A stretch of 7,960 nucleotides of DNA, from positions 1-7,960 of the forward strand of contig JABEVI010000247.1 of assembly GCA_013044085.1 (NCBI GenBank). The letters run 5' to 3'. The position numbers were made by a program, and so were the translations under genes. This DNA is from Steroidobacteraceae bacterium. Its GTDB lineage: Bacteria; Pseudomonadota; Gammaproteobacteria; Steroidobacterales; Steroidobacteraceae. The notes below the pieces were generated by a model. That model was given only the letters and a program-made list of their open reading frames with translations, made no database searches and had not been told where the DNA came from. Each line of letters begins with the position of its first letter. Positions within the stretch are counted from its first letter, which is position 1. This document shows, one piece after another, positions 1 to 6,446 of the stretch.

Positions 1-111
1 GCGCGCCGGCGAACTCGACAAGACGCAGTGCGTGATCCTGTGCTGCGCCGTCTGGGTTTCGAGGATGTGCAGAACGCCGGATCGTGGCGCGGCCTGCAGC
101 ACGGCGCATGA
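1..111 (+). pseudogene. Rhodanese-like domain protein, 3' remnant, probably frameshifted (partial)
   Basis: Two pieces of a rhodanese C-terminal half are visible in different frames. In frame 2 (from base 2) GELDKTQCVILCC resembles the lead-in and beta strand that normally ends at the catalytic cysteine of rhodaneses. In frame 1 (from about base 40 to the TGA at 109-111) VLRRLGFEDVQNAG followed by SWRGL resembles the family's closing helix-strand segment, usually of the form L..LGF.dV.N.GG. The two pieces are in the right order, but roughly a dozen residues that should lie between them, the CxxGxRS active-site loop, are missing. The simplest reading is a small deletion with a frame change near bases 40-46, where a TGCTG repeat could have promoted it. 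The 5' end is outside the window. Rhodaneses transfer sulfane sulfur and often neighbour SQR and YgaP-type genes, so the context fits. A sequencing error or an unrelated reading is possible with so little sequence. Confidence 0.5.
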
Positions 112-119
112 AAGCACCT

Positions 120-500
120 TCAGCGCGAACGCGGCTTACACCGGGCGTCACGGCGTCGAGCGGCGCCGCGGATCCCGGCACCCGGCGCGCAATAGGCGCG
201 GTTCAGCACCTCGAGGATCGCGAGCGATGGACCCGGGGCGAGCGCGTAGTGGACGGTCTGGGAGCGCCGCGAACTCGTGAGAACGCCGGCCGCGCGCAGG
301 ACGCCAAGATGCTGCGACAAGGCCGACTGGCTCAGGGACAGGCTCGCATTGATTTCGCCGACCGAACGCGGCCCGCCGAGCAGCACGCACAGCACCCGCA
401 GGCGTTGCTCGTTGGCGAGCGCCTTCAGGAAGGCGGCGGCCTCGCCGGCGTGAGTGCGCACATCGGCGCTGGACGGCGGTTGGGTGGCCCTTCCTTTCAT
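120..500 (-). CDS. ArsR-family repressor of the SqrR/BigR (persulfide-sensing) type
   Basis: This 126-residue protein is a winged-helix transcriptional repressor. The ArsR/SmtB core runs from about residue 18 to 98: LANEQRLRVLC in helix 2, a helix-turn-helix at about 46-74 with recognition segment SQSALSQHLGVLRAAGVL, and a wing SSRRSQTVHYALA at 76-88. The metal-binding CxC motif of arsenic and cadmium sensors is absent. Cys38 follows RLRVL and Cys104 lies in LNRAYC, 66 residues apart. From memory this equals the Cys41/Cys107 pair of Rhodobacter SqrR and Cys42/Cys108 of BigR, which form a polysulfide link and release DNA when persulfides rise. A third cysteine, Cys121, is in an Arg-rich C-terminal tail that may be a local extension. 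The ATG at 498-500 has no Shine-Dalgarno sequence, and a candidate promoter suggests a nearly leaderless message. It is divergent from the pump-SQR operon, which it most likely represses together with itself. The family is secure; the ligand is inferred. Confidence 0.9.
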   Translation of the reverse strand: MKGRATQPPSSADVRTHAGEAAAFLKALANEQRLRVLCVLLGGPRSVGEINASLSLSQSALSQHLGVLRAAGVLTSSRRSQTVHYALAPGPSLAILEVLNRAYCAPGAGIRGAARRRDARCKPRSR

Positions 501-506
501 AAGTAT

Positions 507-534
507 TTGCTAATTTAGCATTCGTTGATATGAT
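507..534 (+). promoter_or_regulatory. Candidate sigma70 promoter of the DUF2892-RND-SQR-TolC operon
   Basis: TTGCTA at 507-512 (four of six matches to TTGACA) is followed after 16 bp by TATGAT at 529-534 (five of six matches to TATAAT). Transcription would begin near 541, leaving a leader of about 45 nt before the ATG at 586. The region is AT-rich in an otherwise GC-rich window. The -35 element lies almost wholly inside the palindrome at 508-520, so a repressor bound there would block it. Predicted by eye. Confidence 0.5.
508..520. promoter_or_regulatory. Palindromic operator candidate for the ArsR/SqrR-type repressor
   Basis: TGCTAATTTAGCA is a perfect inverted repeat: 6-bp arms TGCTAA and TTAGCA around one central base at 514. 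It lies between the divergent arsR-type gene and the operon, 7 bp upstream of the repressor's start codon, and overlaps the -35 of the forward promoter candidate and the -10 of the reverse one. ArsR-family dimers bind short AT-rich inverted repeats in such positions, so this is the natural operator for the adjacent repressor. I do not see the ATTC-N8-GAAT spacing that I recall for Rhodobacter SqrR. Confidence 0.6.
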
Positions 535-540
535 TGGCCA
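512..540 (-). promoter_or_regulatory. Candidate promoter of the ArsR-family gene (near-leaderless)
   Basis: Read on the minus strand, TGGCCA (540-535) and TAAATT (517-512) are separated by 17 bp, each with four of six consensus matches. A start about seven bases downstream of the -10 would leave only a few bases before the ATG at 500. This agrees with the lack of a Shine-Dalgarno sequence. The -10 lies inside the palindrome, consistent with autorepression. The match is weak. Confidence 0.3.
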
Positions 541-572
541 GGGTGATTCATGCGCGGCACAGACGCCGCCCG

Positions 573-578
573 AAGGAG
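573..578 (+). promoter_or_regulatory. Ribosome binding site of the DUF2892 gene
   Basis: AAGGAG lies 7 nt before the ATG at 586. It fixes the start there rather than at the in-frame ATG at 550, which would add a 12-residue Arg-rich leader and has no such site. Confidence 0.75.
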
Positions 579-585
579 AACGAAG

Positions 586-789
586 ATGAGCATCGATCGT
601 TTGGTATTGCGTTTCGCCGGTGGTTTCGTGCTCGCGAGCCTTGTGCTCGCCCACTACCTCGACGCCAACTGGCTCTGGTTCACGGCGTTCGTCGGTGCGA
701 ACCTGCTGCAGTCCTCGTTCACCGGATTCTGCCCGCTCGCGATCGTGCTGAAAAAGCTCGGCGCGCGCCCCGGCAACGCGTTCACCTGA
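586..789 (+). CDS. DUF2892 / YgaP-type small inner-membrane protein
   Basis: This 67-residue protein matches the DUF2892 domain, the membrane part of E. coli YgaP, where it is fused to a rhodanese. A short MSIDRLVLRFAGG start leads into a first hydrophobic helix at about 9-24. A second helix at about 29-50 runs into the hallmark TGFCPLAIVLKKLG (46-59) with Cys49. Here the domain stands alone, which is common beside persulfide-responsive ArsR regulators and SQR or persulfide dioxygenase genes. Its molecular role is not settled; sulfur-species handling at the membrane is a common suggestion based on the YgaP fusion. It is first in the operon, with a good Shine-Dalgarno sequence, and lies 15 bp before the RND adaptor gene. 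The broken rhodanese at 1-111 could once have been its functional partner. Family assignment is good; function is inferred. Confidence 0.85.
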   Translation: MSIDRLVLRFAGGFVLASLVLAHYLDANWLWFTAFVGANLLQSSFTGFCPLAIVLKKLGARPGNAFT

Positions 790-804
790 AGCGCAGCGGC
801 GTCC

Positions 805-1875
805 ATGCGTCACCTGCGCCCGACCCTGCCCACCGCCGCGCTGTGCGCGGTCGCCCTCTCCCTGGCCGGCTGTGGCGCCAAGAGCCCGCCGCCTGCGCAC
901 CCGGCCGAACCGCCGCTCGCGAGCCTCGTCGTGCAGCCTCGGCCGATCCCGCTCGAACGCTACGTCGACGGCACGGTCGAGGCGGTGAATCAGGCGACGC
1001 TTTCGGCCCAGACCAGCGGACGGGTGGTCGCGATCTACTACGACGTCGGCGATGTTGTGCCGGCCGGCGCGGTGCTTATGCGTCTGAAGGGCGCCGAGCA
1101 GCGCGCGGGGCTCGACGCGGCACAGGCCGGCTTGAAGGAGGCTCGCGCCCGTGATGCCGAGGCGGCGGCGAACTATCGGCGCATCGACGCCATGTTCAAG
1201 CGCCGGGTCGTCTCGAAGGCCCAGTTCGACCGGGCGAACGCCGATCAGGCCGCCGCCGCCGCGCATCTGCAGGCCGCGCTGGCCGGAGTCGCCGCGGCGC
1301 GCGAAGGCGTCGGCTACACCGAGATCCGCGCGCCGTACGCCGGCGTGATCGGCAAGCGCCTGGTCGATGTCGGCGAGAGCGTGCAACCGGGCACGCCGCT
1401 GATGACCGGCTTGTCGCTGAGCCGGCTGCGCGTCGACACCAACGTGCCGCAGAGCATCCTCATGCAGGTCAGCCGCCTGAAGCAGGCGGCGGTCTACGCC
1501 GGCGGCCGGCGGGTGATGGCCACCAAGATCACGATCTTCCCGGAGGCTGCGACCCCATCGAGCACCTTCCGGGCGAGACTCGAACTGCCGCCGGGCGCGC
1601 TCGACGTCGCGCCGGGCATGTACGTGAAGGTCGGTCTCGTGACCGGCACGGCCGAGCGGCTGCTCGTTCCGGCATCCGCCCTGGTGGTGCACAGCGAGGT
1701 CACCGCGCTCTACGTGCTCGGTGCGAAGGGCTGGCCATCGCTGCGCTATGTGCGCCCGGGGCGCCGCATCGGCGCCGAGGTCGAGATCCTCGCGGGTCTG
1801 GGCGCCGGTGAGCGCGTCGCGCTCAACCCGACCGCCGCGGCCGCACGCATCGCCAACGCGGGAAACCGGCCGTGA
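805..1875 (+). CDS. RND efflux periplasmic adaptor (membrane fusion) lipoprotein
   Basis: This 356-residue adaptor links an RND permease to the outer-membrane channel. The N-terminus is a lipoprotein signal with lipobox LAGC; Cys23 would be lipidated. Gly24 at position +2 is not the usual inner-membrane retention Asp. The order is classic: first lipoyl half and barrel lead-in at about 50-95 (LSAQTSGRVVAIYYDVGDVV), an Ala-rich alpha-helical hairpin at about 97-168, the second lipoyl half at about 171-203 (YTEIRAPYAGVIGKRLVDVG), then a beta-barrel and membrane-proximal domain at about 205-345, including LDVAPGMYVKVGL and ERLLVPASALV. The hairpin is short, with about 35 residues per arm, and its tip has RRVVSKAQFD near 133-142, the region that normally meets TolC. 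Only a weak Shine-Dalgarno sequence precedes the ATG, so translational coupling to the DUF2892 gene is likely. The stop overlaps the start of the permease gene. The substrate cannot be read from the adaptor. Confidence 0.93.
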   Translation: MRHLRPTLPTAALCAVALSLAGCGAKSPPPAHPAEPPLASLVVQPRPIPLERYVDGTVEAVNQATLSAQTSGRVVAIYYDVGDVVPAGAVLMRLKGAEQRAGLDAAQAGLKEARARDAEAAANYRRIDAMFKRRVVSKAQFDRANADQAAAAAHLQAALAGVAAAREGVGYTEIRAPYAGVIGKRLVDVGESVQPGTPLMTGLSLSRLRVDTNVPQSILMQVSRLKQAAVYAGGRRVMATKITIFPEAATPSSTFRARLELPPGALDVAPGMYVKVGLVTGTAERLLVPASALVVHSEVTALYVLGAKGWPSLRYVRPGRRIGAEVEILAGLGAGERVALNPTAAAARIANAGNRP

Positions 1876-4800
1876 GTCGACCGCTTGGTTTCAGCGGACG
1901 GGTGGCGCGGTTCTTCCTCGAGAACCAGCTGACGCCGCTGCTCGCGCTGACGGCGTTGCTGATGGGCATCTTCGCGCTGGCGGTCACGCCGCGCGAGGAG
2001 GATCCGCAGATCGACGTCACCTTCGCGAACATCTTCATTCCGTTCCCAGGCGCGAGCGCCCGACAGGTCGAAAACCTGGTCGCGACGCCGATGGAAAAAG
2101 TGCTCGGCGAGATCTCCGGGGTCAAGCACATCTATTCGGTGTCGCGGCCGGGGCTCGCCGTGCTCACGGTGCAGTACCAGGTGGGCATCCATCGCAACGA
2201 CGCCATCGTCCGACTCTACAACGCCGTCTACTCGAACGAGGACTGGCGCCCGCCGGGCACCGGCATACTGCAACCGCTGATCAAGCCGAAGAGCATCGAC
2301 GACGTGCCGATCCTCACGCTGACGCTGTGGAGCAAGGATCCGCGGCTCGGCGGCGACGTGCTCGGCAAGGTCGCACGCTCGATGATCAGCGACATCAAAC
2401 GCGTGCCGAACACCCGCGACGTGTACACGGTGGGCGACACCAAGCCGAGTGTGCACGTCGAACTCGACCCGGCGCGCCTCGCCGCCGCGGGCCTTACGGC
2501 CGCGGACATCGCCGCCTCGCTGCAGGCGGCCAATCTGGTGCGCCAGGCGGGCCACGTGATCAGCGGCGGCCTGTCCGTGCCGGTCCAGGCCGGCGCGTTC
2601 CTCGCCAGCCGGGCCGACATCGGCGGCTTGATCGTTTCGGCGCGCGACGGCAAACCGATCTACCTCGACGACGTCGCCACCGTCACCGAGGCGCCGCAGA
2701 CGCCGTCGCAGTACGCCTGGTTCGGCACCGGGCCTGCCGGCGTAAAATCAGGTTTGCCGCGGATCGCGCAAACTCCCGCCGTCACGATCGCGATCGCGAA
2801 AAAACCGGGCAGCAACGCGATCGACGTCGCGACCGCGGTGATCCGGCGCATCGACCAACTCAAGGGGATCATGATTCCGAAGGGAGTCGAGGTCACCGTG
2901 ACGCGCAACTACGGCGTGACCGCCGATCAAAAGGCCCGCAAACTGATGGAGAAGCTGGTGTTCGCGACCACGTCCGTCGTATTGCTGGTGCTGCTGACGA
3001 TGGGACGGCGCGAGGCGGTGGTCGTCGGCGCCGCGGTGATGGTCACGCTCGCCGCGACCTTGTTCGCCTCCTGGGCCTGGGGTTTCACGATCAACCGGGT
3101 GTCGTTGTTCGCGCTCATCTTCTCGATCGGCATCCTCGTCGATGACGCAATCGTCATCGTCGAGAACGTGCACCGGCATCGCTCGTTCGACAAGGCGCCG
3201 CTCTCCGAGGTGATTCCGCGCGCCGTCGACGAGGTCGGCGGACCGACGATTCTCGCAACCTTCACCGTGATCGCCGCCCTTCTGCCGATGGCATTCGTGT
3301 CCGGCTTGATGGGGCCGTACATGAGTCCGATCCCGATCAACGCGAGCATGGGCATGATGATCTCGCTCGCGATCGCGCTCGCCTTCACGCCATGGATGTG
3401 CCGCAAGCTGCTCGCCGGCGGCGGCCACGGCGCCGGCCACGATGCGGGGACGCCCTCCGCCGCGGACGCCCCGGCCGCGCGGGACACCGACGAGATCGCG
3501 CCGGAGACGAGGGTTCACCGGCTGTTCGCCCGCCTGATGAACCCGTTCCTGAATGTCGAACACGCGCAACGCAACCGCCATCGTCTCTACCTCGGCACGC
3601 TCGGCGCGATCGTGATCGCCGTGCTGCTCGTCGTGGTGCAGCTGGTGGTGCTGAAGATGCTGCCGTTCGACAACAAATCCGAATTCCAGGTGATCGTCAA
3701 CATGCCGGACGGAACACCGGTGGAGAACACGGCGCGCGTCCTGTCGGCGCTCTCCGGGATCATCCGCCGCGTGCCGGAAGTGACCAACTACCAGGCCTAC
3801 GCCGGCACCGCCGCGCCGATCGACTTCAACGGTCTCGTGCGCCAGTACTATCTGCGCCAACAGGGCAACCTCGGCGACCTGCAGGTCAATCTGGTCGACA
3901 AGAGCGAGCGCAGCCGCAAGAGCCACGACATCGCGATGGCGGTGCGGCCGGCGCTCGCGGCGCTCGGCAAGCGCCTGGGTGCCGCATCGATCCAGGTCGT
4001 CGAGGTGCCGCCGGGTCCGCCGGTGCAGGCGCCGATCGTCGCCGAGATCTTCGGTCCGAACTACCCGGCTCAGGAGCGGGTCGGACGCGCGCTGCGCAAG
4101 CTGTTCGACACGACCCCGGGCATCGTCGACACCGACGACAGTCTGCCGTCGGGGCCGCCGCGTTATGAGATCGAGCTCGACCGGGCCAAGGCCGCGCTGC
4201 TCGGCGTGCCGCAGGCCGAGGTGACGAACGCGCTGGTGACGGCGCTGTCAGGATACGATGCGACCTACATTCACTCGGGCGCCGAACGCGACCCGATCGC
4301 CGTACGCCTCGAACTTCGACCGGCGGACAAGGACGGCCTCGGTCAGGCGTTGCAGATGCCGGTACGCACCTCGGATGGGAAGTTGCTGCCCTTGTCCGAG
4401 GTCGTCAAAGTCGTCAAAAGACCGTGGGAAGCGACCATTTACCACAAGGATCTGCTGCCGGTCGTGTTCGTGACCGGCGACATGGCCGGCCGCACCGACA
4501 GCCCGCTGTACGGCATGTTCCGGATCGTCTCGCGGGTCTCGAAGACCCTGCTCGACGGCCACCACGTCGCGCAGCGCTTCATCAGCCAGCCGAACCGCCT
4601 CAGCAATTTCAGCATCAAGTGGTCCGGCGAGTGGCAGATCACGTACGAAACCTTCCGCGACATGGGCATCGCCTATGCGGTCGGCTTGATCTTCATCTAT
4701 CTGCTGCTGGTGGCGCAGTTCGGTTCCTACCTCGTGCCGCTGATCGTCATGGCGCCGATCCCGCTGACGATCATCGGCGTGATGCCGGGACACGCGCTGC

Positions 4801-5147
4801 TCGGCGCCCAGTTCACCGCGACCTCGATGATCGGCATGATCGCGCTCGCCGGCATCATCGTGCGCAATTCGATCCTGTTGGTCGACTTCATCAACCGGGA
4901 GGTCGAATCCGGTCAGCCGCCCGCCCAGGCGGTCATTCGCGCGGCGGCGATCCGCGCCCGGCCGATCGTGCTCACCGGGCTCGCGGCGATGATCGGCGCG
5001 TTCTTCATCGTCGACGATCCGATATTCCAGGGGCTCGCGATCTCGCTGATCTTCGGGATCCTCGTGTCCACCATGTTGACGCTGATGATCATTCCGTTGC
5101 TCTACTACGGCTACCTCGTGCGGCGGCGTGCGCGGACCGTTCACTAA
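1872..5147 (+). CDS. RND-family efflux permease (AcrB/HAE1-like)
   Basis: This 1,091-residue proton-driven inner-membrane pump is near the usual AcrB length of about 1,050. Its GTG start overlaps the adaptor's stop codon by 4 bp (GTGA). TM1 is at about 19-39, followed by PREEDPQI, a first periplasmic porter domain, TM2-6 at about 360-510, a cytoplasmic loop at about 515-555, TM7 at about 574-595, a second periplasmic domain, and TM8-12 at about 935-1085. TM4 carries the proton-relay pair Asp424-Asp425 in GILVDDAIVIVENVH, equal to AcrB Asp407/408. In TM10 the AcrB Lys940 position is Arg998 (IIVRNSILLVDF), and Arg1028 lies where AcrB has Arg971. The loop between TM6 and TM7 is Gly/His/Ala/Asp-rich, with His519 and His523. 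I see no CusA-type methionine cluster arguing for copper or silver. Its gene neighbours suggest a role in sulfide or persulfide stress; the cargo is unknown. Confidence 0.95.
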   Translation: MSRPLGFSGRVARFFLENQLTPLLALTALLMGIFALAVTPREEDPQIDVTFANIFIPFPGASARQVENLVATPMEKVLGEISGVKHIYSVSRPGLAVLTVQYQVGIHRNDAIVRLYNAVYSNEDWRPPGTGILQPLIKPKSIDDVPILTLTLWSKDPRLGGDVLGKVARSMISDIKRVPNTRDVYTVGDTKPSVHVELDPARLAAAGLTAADIAASLQAANLVRQAGHVISGGLSVPVQAGAFLASRADIGGLIVSARDGKPIYLDDVATVTEAPQTPSQYAWFGTGPAGVKSGLPRIAQTPAVTIAIAKKPGSNAIDVATAVIRRIDQLKGIMIPKGVEVTVTRNYGVTADQKARKLMEKLVFATTSVVLLVLLTMGRREAVVVGAAVMVTLAATLFASWAWGFTINRVSLFALIFSIGILVDDAIVIVENVHRHRSFDKAPLSEVIPRAVDEVGGPTILATFTVIAALLPMAFVSGLMGPYMSPIPINASMGMMISLAIALAFTPWMCRKLLAGGGHGAGHDAGTPSAADAPAARDTDEIAPETRVHRLFARLMNPFLNVEHAQRNRHRLYLGTLGAIVIAVLLVVVQLVVLKMLPFDNKSEFQVIVNMPDGTPVENTARVLSALSGIIRRVPEVTNYQAYAGTAAPIDFNGLVRQYYLRQQGNLGDLQVNLVDKSERSRKSHDIAMAVRPALAALGKRLGAASIQVVEVPPGPPVQAPIVAEIFGPNYPAQERVGRALRKLFDTTPGIVDTDDSLPSGPPRYEIELDRAKAALLGVPQAEVTNALVTALSGYDATYIHSGAERDPIAVRLELRPADKDGLGQALQMPVRTSDGKLLPLSEVVKVVKRPWEATIYHKDLLPVVFVTGDMAGRTDSPLYGMFRIVSRVSKTLLDGHHVAQRFISQPNRLSNFSIKWSGEWQITYETFRDMGIAYAVGLIFIYLLLVAQFGSYLVPLIVMAPIPLTIIGVMPGHALLGAQFTATSMIGMIALAGIIVRNSILLVDFINREVESGQPPAQAVIRAAAIRARPIVLTGLAAMIGAFFIVDDPIFQGLAISLIFGILVSTMLTLMIIPLLYYGYLVRRRARTVH

Positions 5148-5151
5148 GGAT

Positions 5152-5160
5152 GGGGGGGAG
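5152..5160 (+). promoter_or_regulatory. Ribosome binding site of the SQR gene, with a G7 run
   Basis: Seven consecutive G bases (5152-5158) followed by AG form a GGGGGAG Shine-Dalgarno sequence 5 nt before the ATG at 5166. This is the strongest ribosome site seen downstream in the operon and would let SQR be translated without coupling to the long permease gene. The homopolymer could vary in length, but it is noncoding. Confidence 0.7.
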
Positions 5161-5165
5161 TTTCC

Positions 5166-6446
5166 ATGGCACATGTCATCGTGATCGGCGCCGGCCTCGG
5201 CGGCATTCCTGCCGCCTTCGACCTGCGCAAACGTCTGGCGAAGGAACACCGCGTCACCCTGATCGGGGAGCGTTCCTACTTCGAATTCACGCCTTCGAAT
5301 CCCTGGATCGCGGTCGGCTGGCGCACCACGGAACAGACCCGGGTCGAAATGCGCGAACCGCTCGAGCGCAAGGGCATCGAGTGGATCGTCGGCCGCGTGC
5401 AAGGCATCGACGCGGAAAAATCGGCACTCAGTCTCGCCGACGGCAAGAATCTGAGTTACGACTACCTGGTGATCGCCACCGGCCCACGGCTCGCGTTCGA
5501 CGAGGTGCCCGGCCTCGGCCCCGAGGGCTTCACCCAGTCGGTCTGCAGCCAGGATCATTCGGCGCAGGCCTGGAAGCGCTATCAGGAATTTCTCGACAAC
5601 CCCGGCCCGGTGATCGTCGGCGCGGCGCCCGGCGCGAGCTGCTTCGGCCCGGCCTACGAAACGGCGATGATCATCGATGCGGATCTGCGCAAGCGCAAGC
5701 TGCGTGACCGCGTGCCGATGACCTACGTGACCAGCGAGCCTTACATCGGCCACATGGGCCTCGGCGGAGTCGGCGACAGCAAGGGCTTGATGGAATCGGA
5801 GCTCAGGGAACGCCACATCAAATGGATCACGAACGCGAAGATCACGGCCGTCGCGGCCAACGAAATGAGCGTCCAGGAACTCGACGACGCCGGCGCCGTC
5901 AAGAAGGAGCACAAGCTGCCGTTCGCGTACAGCGCGGTGATTCCGGCATTCAAGGGCGTCGATGCGGTCGCGGCGGTGCCGGGACTGTGCAACCCGCGCG
6001 GCTTCGTGCTGATCGACAAGCATCAGCGCAATCCGAAGTATCCGAACATCTATTCGGTCGGGGTCTGCGTCGCGATCCCGCCGGTCGAGGTGACCGTGGT
6101 CGCGACCGGCGCACCGAAGACCGGTTACATGATCGAATCGATGGTCTCGGCGGCGGCTGCGAACATCGCCGCCGCGATCGCCGGCGCGCCGATCGAGGCG
6201 CAGGCGACCTGGAATGCGATCTGCATCGCCGACTTCGGGGACACCGGCGCCGCGTTCGTGGCGCTGCCGCAAATTCCGCCGCGCAACGTCACCTGGTCGC
6301 GCAAGGGCAAGTGGGTGCATCTGGCGAAGATCGCCTTCGAGAAGTATTTCCTGCGCAAGGTGCGCACCGGCTCCCTGACCCCGATCTACGAGACCTACGT
6401 CCTCAAGGCCTTGGGTGTCGTCTCATTGAAAGGCGGCGAGCGCTGA
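5166..6446 (+). CDS. sqr: Sulfide:quinone oxidoreductase (Acidithiobacillus-type SQR)
   Basis: This 426-residue flavoprotein oxidises sulfide to polysulfide or sulfane sulfur and reduces membrane quinone. An FAD-binding GAGLGG fold is at residues 8-13, a second nucleotide-fold segment YLVIATGP at 100-107, and the late FAD/quinone segment PKTGYMIESM at 317-326. The three catalytic cysteines recalled from A. ferrooxidans SQR (128, 160, 356) are matched by Cys127 (SVCSQDH), Cys159 (GASCFGPAYE) and Cys353 (NAICIADFGD). His131 and His196 (EPYIGH) also match expected positions. The C-terminal stretch at about 382-422 (WVHLAKIAFEKYFLRK onward) is the amphipathic region that anchors SQR to the membrane. 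There is no signal peptide. Flavocytochrome c subunits and NDH-2 are alternatives, but the cysteine pattern and near co-linear match favour SQR. The gene lies 18 bp after the permease, and its TGA shares one base with the TolC start. Placement inside an efflux operon is unusual. Confidence 0.93.
   Translation: MAHVIVIGAGLGGIPAAFDLRKRLAKEHRVTLIGERSYFEFTPSNPWIAVGWRTTEQTRVEMREPLERKGIEWIVGRVQGIDAEKSALSLADGKNLSYDYLVIATGPRLAFDEVPGLGPEGFTQSVCSQDHSAQAWKRYQEFLDNPGPVIVGAAPGASCFGPAYETAMIIDADLRKRKLRDRVPMTYVTSEPYIGHMGLGGVGDSKGLMESELRERHIKWITNAKITAVAANEMSVQELDDAGAVKKEHKLPFAYSAVIPAFKGVDAVAAVPGLCNPRGFVLIDKHQRNPKYPNIYSVGVCVAIPPVEVTVVATGAPKTGYMIESMVSAAAANIAAAIAGAPIEAQATWNAICIADFGDTGAAFVALPQIPPRNVTWSRKGKWVHLAKIAFEKYFLRKVRTGSLTPIYETYVLKALGVVSLKGGER

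Noticed and set aside
550..585. Earlier ATG for the DUF2892 gene
   Set aside because: It adds a polar Arg-rich leader not seen in the family and ignores the AAGGAG site placed correctly before 586.
148..1692. 514-residue minus-strand open frame
   Set aside because: It runs antisense through the adaptor gene and overlaps the ArsR gene in another frame. Its translation is Arg/Ala/His-rich low-complexity sequence typical of GC-rich shadow frames, with no recognisable domain.
2785..2798. Repeated CGATCGCGATCGCG palindromic stretch
   Set aside because: It encodes an ordinary Thr-Ile-Ala-Ile-Ala segment of the RND permease; similar GATCGCG strings recur through coding sequence here because of codon use.
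2748..3926. 392-residue minus-strand open frame
   Set aside because: It is antisense to the membrane core of the RND permease; its His/Asp/Arg-rich composition is that of a shadow of Ile/Val-rich transmembrane codons.
120..5147. Arsenic or heavy-metal resistance locus (ArsR plus RND)
   Set aside because: The regulator lacks metal-site motifs and has the dithiol pair of persulfide sensors. The permease lacks the methionine features I would expect of CusA, and SQR and DUF2892 are sulfur-linked. Metal export cannot be formally excluded.
4248..6320. 690-residue minus-strand open frame
   Set aside because: It is antisense to the permease and SQR genes, both of which have clear conserved motifs on the plus strand. 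The composition is Arg/Asp/His-rich and no family is recognisable.
5822..6445. Upstream extension of the TolC-type gene in the same frame
   Set aside because: The extension overlaps SQR and has no family similarity. A signal peptide begins exactly at the ATG at 6446, which fits a secreted outer-membrane protein.
5166..6446. Flavocytochrome c sulfide dehydrogenase flavoprotein or type II NADH dehydrogenase
   Set aside because: There is no export signal or partner cytochrome gene, and the three SQR cysteines and C-terminal membrane helices are present in the expected order.
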